A stretch of DNA of 10,173 nucleotides from an uncultured bacterium (lineage in GTDB: Bacteria > Bacillota > Clostridia > Oscillospirales > Oscillospiraceae): contig CANASS010000058.1 of NCBI GenBank assembly GCA_947364395.1, positions 1 through 10,173 on the forward strand. Reading direction: 5' to 3'. Of this stretch, positions 7,005-10,173 are shown in pieces. Each line of letters begins with the position of its first letter. Within the stretch, counting starts at the first letter, position 1. The position numbers were made by a program, and so were the translations under genes. Below the pieces are notes generated by a model. The model was not told where the DNA came from. It did not search any database and worked only from the letters and a program-made list of their open reading frames with translations.

Positions 7005-7019
7005 CCGTATGTGTTGAGG

Positions 7020-7050
7020 TTGTTGAAAACCTTGTGGAAGCTGTGGATAA
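7020..7050 (-). promoter_or_regulatory. DnaA-box-like cluster before fhs
   Basis: TGTGGATAA at 7042-7050 is the exact reverse complement of the consensus DnaA box TTATCCACA. Two degenerate relatives precede it in the same orientation: TGTTGAAAA (7021-7029, 7 of 9 matches) and TGTGGAAGC (7033-7041, 6 of 9). They start 12 and 9 bases apart, close to one helical turn. The flanking gap (6905-6980) is AT-rich against a GC-rich background. DnaA binding here is inference; no dnaA or dnaN gene is nearby. Confidence 0.4.
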
Positions 7051-7051
7051 C
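7023..7051 (+). promoter_or_regulatory. Candidate downstream promoter P2 for fhs
   Basis: TTGAAA (7023-7028, 5 of 6 matches) and GATAAC (7046-7051, 4 of 6) are 17 bases apart. The -10 lies within the DnaA-box-like sequence and at the edge of the inverted repeat ATAACTC/GAGTTAT. It is weaker than the polA and ilvE promoters. Confidence 0.35.
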
Positions 7052-7070
7052 TCTCCGTATCAGGAGTTAT
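7047..7070. repeat. Inverted repeat ATAACTC...GAGTTAT
   Basis: ATAACTC (7047-7053) and GAGTTAT (7064-7070) are perfect inverted arms separated by 10 bases. One more C-G pair is possible if a T is bulged. It covers the predicted -10 and start region of P2, where a repressor operator would be expected. In a longer P1 transcript it would instead be a hairpin 26 bases upstream of the fhs Shine-Dalgarno. Confidence 0.45.
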
Positions 7071-7095
7071 GACCGCCATTATGGAAACCGAAAAT

Positions 7096-7102
7096 GAGGA
7101 GG
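7096..7102 (+). promoter_or_regulatory. fhs ribosome binding site
   Basis: GAGGAGG, a strong Shine-Dalgarno, is 7 bases before the GTG at 7110 and fixes that start. Confidence 0.85.
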
Positions 7103-7109
7103 ATACGCT

Positions 7110-8774
7110 GTGAAGACTGACATTGAGATCGCCCAGAGCGCAAGCATGCTGCCCATCGGCCAGGTGGCCGCCCAGGCGGGTATCGACGAGGGCCTGCTGG
7201 AGCACTATGGCCGGGTCAAGGCCAAGATCGACATCGGCCCCCTGCGGGACAGGCCCCGGAAGGGGAAGCTGATCCTGGTCACCGCCATCAACCCCACCCC
7301 CGCCGGGGAGGGTAAGACCACCACCAGCGTGGGTCTGGCCGACGCCCTGAAGAGGCTGGACAAAAACGTGCTGCTGTGCCTGCGGGAACCCTCCCTGGGC
7401 CCGGTGTTTGGGGTGAAGGGGGGAGCCGCCGGGGGCGGCTTTGCCCAGGTGGTGCCCATGGAAGATATCAACCTCCACTTCACCGGCGATTTCCACGCCA
7501 TCGGCGCGGCCAACAACCTGCTGGCCGCCATGCTGGACAACCACATTCAGCAGGGCAACGCCCTGGGCGTCGATGTGAAGAAGATCACGTGGCGGCGGTG
7601 CGTGGACATGAACGACCGGCAGCTTCGGAACATCGTGGACGGCCTGGGGGGCCGGATGCAGGGGGTGCCCCGGGAGGACGGTTTCGACATCACCGTGGCC
7701 AGCGAGATCATGGCGGTGCTGTGTCTGGCCTCCGACCTGAAAGACCTGAAGGAGCGGCTGGCCCGGATCATCGTGGGCTACACCTGCGACGACAAGCCCG
7801 TCACCGCCGCCGACCTGAAGGCCCAGGGGGCCATGGCCGCCCTGCTGAAGGACGCCATCAAGCCCAACCTGGTCCAGACTTTGGAGAACACCCCCGCGCT
7901 GGTCCACGGCGGGCCCTTCGCCAACATCGCCCACGGCTGCAACTCCGTGTCCGCCACCGACACCGCCCTGAAGCTGGCGGACTACGTGGTCACCGAGGCG
8001 GGCTTCGGCGCGGACCTGGGGGCGGAGAAGTTCCTGGACATCAAGTGCCGGGCGGCGGGGATGGACCCCAGCGCGGTGGTCATTGTGGCCACAGTGAAGG
8101 CGCTGAAGTACAACGGCGGCGCTGCCAAGGCCGACCTGGGGTCGGAGAACCTGGAGGCCCTGGAAAGGGGCCTGCCCAACCTGCTCAAGCACGTGGAGAA
8201 CATCACCCAGGTCTACGGCCTGCCCTGCGTGGTGGCCATCAACCGCTTTGTCAACGACACCGACAGGGAGCTGGCCCTCATCCGGGACAGGTGCAGCGAG
8301 CTGGGCGTCAACGTGGCCCTGTCCGAGGTGTGGGGCAGGGGAGGCCAGGGCGGCATTGAGCTGGCGGAAGAGGTCCTGCGCCTGTGCGGGCAGCCCCACG
8401 ACTTCCGCTTCGCCTATGAGCTGGACCGGCCCCTGCGGGAGAAGATCGAAACCATTGTCAAGCGCGTCTACGGCGGGGCGGGGGTCAGCTATTCCGGGGC
8501 CGCAGCCAAGGAGCTGGACCGTCTGGAGGCCATGGGGCTGGGCGGCCTGCCGGTGTGCATGGCCAAAACCCAGTACTCCCTGTCCGACGACCCGGCCAAG
8601 CTGGGCCGCCCGGAGGGCTTCACCGTTACCGTGTCCAAGGTGAGGGCCTCCGCTGGGGCGGGCTTTGTGGTGGTCCAGACCGGCGACATCATGACCATGC
8701 CGGGACTGCCCAAGGTCCCTGCGGCGGAGAAGATCGACGTGGACGAGAACGGGGTCATTTCCGGCCTGTTCTGA
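7110..8774 (+). CDS. fhs: Formate--tetrahydrofolate ligase
   Basis: A 554-residue cytoplasmic enzyme that uses ATP to join formate to tetrahydrofolate, giving 10-formyl-THF for purine synthesis, initiator Met-tRNA formylation and, in acetogens, the methyl branch of the Wood-Ljungdahl pathway. Key features are ILVTAINPTPAGEGKTT with a P-loop (T63-T71, K69), EPSLGPVFGVKGGAAGGGFAQ, PMEDINLHFTGDFHAI, GPFANIAHGCNS, and a C-terminal VVVQTGDIMTMPGLP. The family segment usually written VATxRALK reads VATVKALKYNGG here, a conservative Arg-to-Lys change. Length is normal and no break is visible. The GTG start is fixed by a strong Shine-Dalgarno. The gene stands alone between a long leader (two candidate promoters) and a strong hairpin, so it is likely monocistronic. 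No ZTP or tetrahydrofolate riboswitch is recognisable upstream. Presence of fhs alone does not show acetogenesis; many non-acetogenic Clostridia carry it. Confidence 0.98.
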   Translation: MKTDIEIAQSASMLPIGQVAAQAGIDEGLLEHYGRVKAKIDIGPLRDRPRKGKLILVTAINPTPAGEGKTTTSVGLADALKRLDKNVLLCLREPSLGPVFGVKGGAAGGGFAQVVPMEDINLHFTGDFHAIGAANNLLAAMLDNHIQQGNALGVDVKKITWRRCVDMNDRQLRNIVDGLGGRMQGVPREDGFDITVASEIMAVLCLASDLKDLKERLARIIVGYTCDDKPVTAADLKAQGAMAALLKDAIKPNLVQTLENTPALVHGGPFANIAHGCNSVSATDTALKLADYVVTEAGFGADLGAEKFLDIKCRAAGMDPSAVVIVATVKALKYNGGAAKADLGSENLEALERGLPNLLKHVENITQVYGLPCVVAINRFVNDTDRELALIRDRCSELGVNVALSEVWGRGGQGGIELAEEVLRLCGQPHDFRFAYELDRPLREKIETIVKRVYGGAGVSYSGAAAKELDRLEAMGLGGLPVCMAKTQYSLSDDPAKLGRPEGFTVTVSKVRASAGAGFVVVQTGDIMTMPGLPKVPAAEKIDVDENGVISGLF

Positions 8775-8783
8775 GCGGATGGC

Positions 8784-8823
8784 AAAAAAACGGGCCCTCT
8801 GGATACTGTTCCAGAGGGCCCGT
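8784..8823. terminator. Strong hairpin after fhs, with T-run only on the - strand
   Basis: A perfect 14-bp stem is formed by 8790-8803 (ACGGGCCCTCTGGA) and 8810-8823, with the 6-base loop TACTGT, starting 15 bases after the fhs stop. Seven A's (8784-8790) precede it, so read on the - strand this is a textbook intrinsic terminator ending in T7. On the + strand the stem is followed by GCTCGCC, with no U-tract. It probably marks the fhs 3' end anyway, as a stem-only terminator or exonuclease block. The polarity is odd because no - strand gene is visible. Confidence 0.7.
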
Positions 8824-8893
8824 GCTCGCCCCGCTTTTGCCCGCAGGTATTCCAGGGCAGTTCCCCGCCTCGCTGCGGCGAAAAGTCTCTCGC

Positions 8894-8912
8894 AAACCGC
8901 TCTTGCCGGTTT
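8894..8912. repeat. Small hairpin in the fhs-ilvE gap
   Basis: AAACCG (8894-8899) pairs with CGGTTT (8907-8912) around a 7-base loop. The stretch 8824-8947 otherwise shows no gene and no clear signal beyond a short CGCC/GCGGCG palindrome near 8868-8881. Confidence 0.35.
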
Positions 8913-8947
8913 ATTCAGAGGTTTCCTTTATTTCAGCAAAATCACCA

Positions 8948-8976
8948 TTGCGTCCGGGGACCAACGCTGGTATAAT
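8948..8976 (+). promoter_or_regulatory. ilvE promoter, extended -10 type
   Basis: TTGCGT (8948-8953) and a consensus TATAAT (8971-8976) are separated by 17 bases. TG at 8968-8969 makes it an extended -10. The start would be near 8983, leaving a leader of only about 28 bases, too short for a T-box or peptide attenuator. Any regulation is therefore likely to act at the promoter. Confidence 0.85.
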
Positions 8977-9010
8977 ATTATCACTTTACATCGTCAAAGG
9001 AGCGATCCTT

Positions 9011-10078
9011 ATGCTGGATATCAAAATCACCCGCGCCGCCGCCCTGAAGCCCCAGCCCGATCCCGACACCCTGGTGTTCGGCAAGACCTTCACCGACCAC
9101 ATGTTCCTGATGAACTACACCGACGGCCAGGGCTGGCACGATCCCCGGGTGGAGCCCTACGGCCCGTTGCCCTTCGACCTGTCCTGCATGGTGTTCCACT
9201 ACGCCCAGGAGATCTTTGAGGGCATGAAGGCCTACCGCACCCCGGCGGGCAGGGTGCAGCTCTTCCGCCCCTATGAGAACGCCAGGCGGATGAACTCCTC
9301 CTGCCGCCGCCTGTGCATCCCCGAGATCCCCGAGGAGGACTTCGTCCAGGCCGTCCAGGCCATTGTGGACGCCGACCAGGCCTGGGTGCCCCATAAGGTG
9401 GGGACCTCCCTCTATATACGCCCCTTCATCATCGCCACCGACTGCTCCCTGGGGGTCCACGCCTCGCACAGCTACCTGTTCGCCATCATCTGCTGCCCCG
9501 TGGGGGCCTATTACCCCGAGGGCATCAACCCCGTGAAGATTTACGTGGAGGACGAGGACGTGCGGGCGGTCAAGGGGGGCACCGGCTTCACCAAGTGCGG
9601 CGGCAACTACGCCGCCTCCATCCGGGCCGGAGAGCGGGCGGAGGAGCAGGGCTTCTCCCAGGTGCTCTGGCTGGACGGCGTCCACCGCAAGTACATTGAA
9701 GAGGTGGGCTCCATGAACGTGATGTTCAAGATCAACGGCACTGTGGTCACGCCGGAGCTCACCGGCTCCGTCCTCCCCGGCATCACCCGCAAGAGCTGCC
9801 TGGAGCTGATCCGCAGCTGGGGCATCCCGGTGGAGGAGAGGCTTATCTCCGCCCAGGAGCTGTTTGACGCAGCCCAGGCGGGCACACTGGAGGAGGCCTG
9901 GGGCACCGGAACGGCGGCGGTGGTGTCCCCCATCGGCCTGCTGGCTTGGGAGGACCGCAGGGCTGCCGTCAGCGGGGGCAGCATCGGCCCGCTGACTCAA
10001 AAGCTGTACGACACCCTCACCGGCATCCAGTGGGGCACCGTGGAGGACGCCCACAGCTGGACCGTGCCTGTGGGATAA
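9011..10078 (+). CDS. ilvE: Branched-chain amino acid aminotransferase
   Basis: A 355-residue PLP-dependent class IV aminotransferase that interconverts Leu, Ile and Val with their 2-oxo acids, using glutamate/2-oxoglutarate. It belongs to the longer BCAT (eukaryote-like) branch: FHYAQEIFEGMKAYR (62-76), YIRPFIIATD, GGTGFTKCGGNYAAS with the PLP lysine K195, QVLWLDG, and EEVGSMNVMF (230-239), which includes the PLP-pyridine glutamate. TGSVLPGITRKS and EAWGTGTAAVVSPIG follow. Where human BCATm has its redox CxxC, this protein reads AVVS, so that thiol switch is absent. The ATG at 9011 has AAAGGAG (8996-9002) 8 bases upstream and a strong promoter just before it. An in-frame upstream start at 8555 would lie inside fhs and is rejected. 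Length is typical and the C-terminus looks complete. It is probably transcribed alone, since hairpins follow directly. Confidence 0.96.
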   Translation: MLDIKITRAAALKPQPDPDTLVFGKTFTDHMFLMNYTDGQGWHDPRVEPYGPLPFDLSCMVFHYAQEIFEGMKAYRTPAGRVQLFRPYENARRMNSSCRRLCIPEIPEEDFVQAVQAIVDADQAWVPHKVGTSLYIRPFIIATDCSLGVHASHSYLFAIICCPVGAYYPEGINPVKIYVEDEDVRAVKGGTGFTKCGGNYAASIRAGERAEEQGFSQVLWLDGVHRKYIEEVGSMNVMFKINGTVVTPELTGSVLPGITRKSCLELIRSWGIPVEERLISAQELFDAAQAGTLEEAWGTGTAAVVSPIGLLAWEDRRAAVSGGSIGPLTQKLYDTLTGIQWGTVEDAHSWTVPVG

Positions 10079-10093
10079 AAGAATACGATTATG

Positions 10094-10118
10094 CCCCGGA
10101 CAGCAAAGCTGTCCGGGG
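10094..10118. terminator. GC-rich hairpin after ilvE
   Basis: A perfect 11-bp stem, CCCCGGACAGC (10094-10104) with GCTGTCCGGGG (10108-10118), has the loop AAA and starts 15 bases after the ilvE stop. TCAGCC follows rather than a T-run. It is likely the ilvE 3' end signal, but not a canonical intrinsic terminator. Confidence 0.6.
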
Positions 10119-10129
10119 TCAGCCTGTCG

Positions 10130-10166
10130 AAAAGCGGCCTGCCAGAGAAATGTCCTGGCAGGCCGC
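10130..10166. terminator. Second hairpin at the window end
   Basis: A perfect 12-bp stem, GCGGCCTGCCAG (10134-10145) with CTGGCAGGCCGC (10155-10166), has a 9-base loop. Four A's (10130-10133) precede it, so on the - strand it would end in TTTT. It may terminate a convergent gene beyond the window, or back up the ilvE hairpin 15 bases before it. What follows 10173 is not visible. Confidence 0.55.
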
Positions 10167-10173
10167 AAAGCAT

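Noticed and set aside
6961..7006. CGGGCCC...GGGGCCG pairing as a tsaD terminator
   Set aside because: It has one mismatch, a loop of over 30 bases and no T-run.
6905..7109. ZTP (pfl) or tetrahydrofolate riboswitch upstream of fhs
   Set aside because: These would be expected candidates before fhs, but I could not find the conserved core or pseudoknot segments of either class.
6945..8399. 484-codon open frame on the - strand opposite fhs
   Set aside because: Antisense shadow of fhs. Composition is dominated by G, Q, H and V, with no recognisable motif.
8928..8942. CodY-like box (TTATTTCAGCAAAAT) just before the ilvE -35
   Set aside because: Five mismatches to AATTTTCWGAAAATT. Such matches are common by chance, although a branched-chain amino acid gene would be a sensible target.
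8779..9010. Short + strand frame starting MAKKRALWILFQ as a possible leader peptide or small protein before ilvE
   Set aside because: It has no Shine-Dalgarno, begins 4 bases after the fhs stop, spans the strong hairpin and runs on into ilvE in another frame.
8983..9010. T-box or attenuator controlling ilvE
   Set aside because: The predicted leader is about 28 bases, far too short.
8981..10168. 395-codon open frame on the - strand opposite ilvE
   Set aside because: Antisense shadow of ilvE that also runs through the terminal hairpins. No family features.

Overview
This window is an ordinary-looking stretch of bacterial chromosome. It is clearly GC-rich by eye, with short gaps and eight protein genes, all on the + strand. 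Protein sequences, Shine-Dalgarno sites, use of GTG starts, a DNA polymerase I with a decayed proofreading site, and the gene set (fhs, rimI, tsaD, a BCAT-type ilvE) point to a high-GC member of the Clostridia, most likely Oscillospiraceae (Flavonifractor/Lawsonibacter/Pseudoflavonifractor-like). That placement is inference from general resemblance, not a database match. I see no rRNA, tRNA, CRISPR array, transposase or phage gene.

Layout. (1) 1-155: AT-richer leader with a strong extended -10 promoter for polA. (2) 156-2825: polA. (3) 2826-2932: gap with an imperfect inverted repeat. (4) 2933-3691: a nucleoside phosphorylase/nucleosidase-superfamily enzyme with an unusual active site. (5) 3692-3810: gap holding a near-perfect A/T-rich palindrome and a second hairpin. 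(6) 3811-6904: a tightly coupled four-gene run, rimI - GNAT - tandem GNAT fusion - tsaD, with a 12-base gap and then two 4-base ATGA overlaps. (7) 6905-7109: an AT-rich leader with two candidate promoters, a consensus DnaA box with two degenerate neighbours, and an inverted repeat. (8) 7110-8774: fhs. (9) 8775-9010: a 14-bp GC-rich hairpin, then the ilvE promoter. (10) 9011-10078: ilvE. (11) 10079-10173: two strong hairpins, then the window ends.

How the genes relate. polA serves DNA repair and Okazaki-fragment processing. rimI and tsaD are the classical translation-linked pair (N-terminal acetylation of ribosomal protein S18; t6A37 modification of tRNA). Two extra acetyltransferase genes carrying three GNAT domains lie between them, and the usual partners tsaB and tsaE are not in view. 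fhs feeds one-carbon units into the folate pool. ilvE handles the last step of branched-chain amino acid synthesis or the first step of breakdown. fhs and ilvE each have their own promoter and are probably separate transcription units.

No undescribed system stands out. The observations most worth a second look are the divergent nucleosidase-like enzyme, the DnaA-box cluster before fhs, the GNAT expansion inside the rimI-tsaD unit, and several intergenic palindromes that do not behave like normal + strand terminators.
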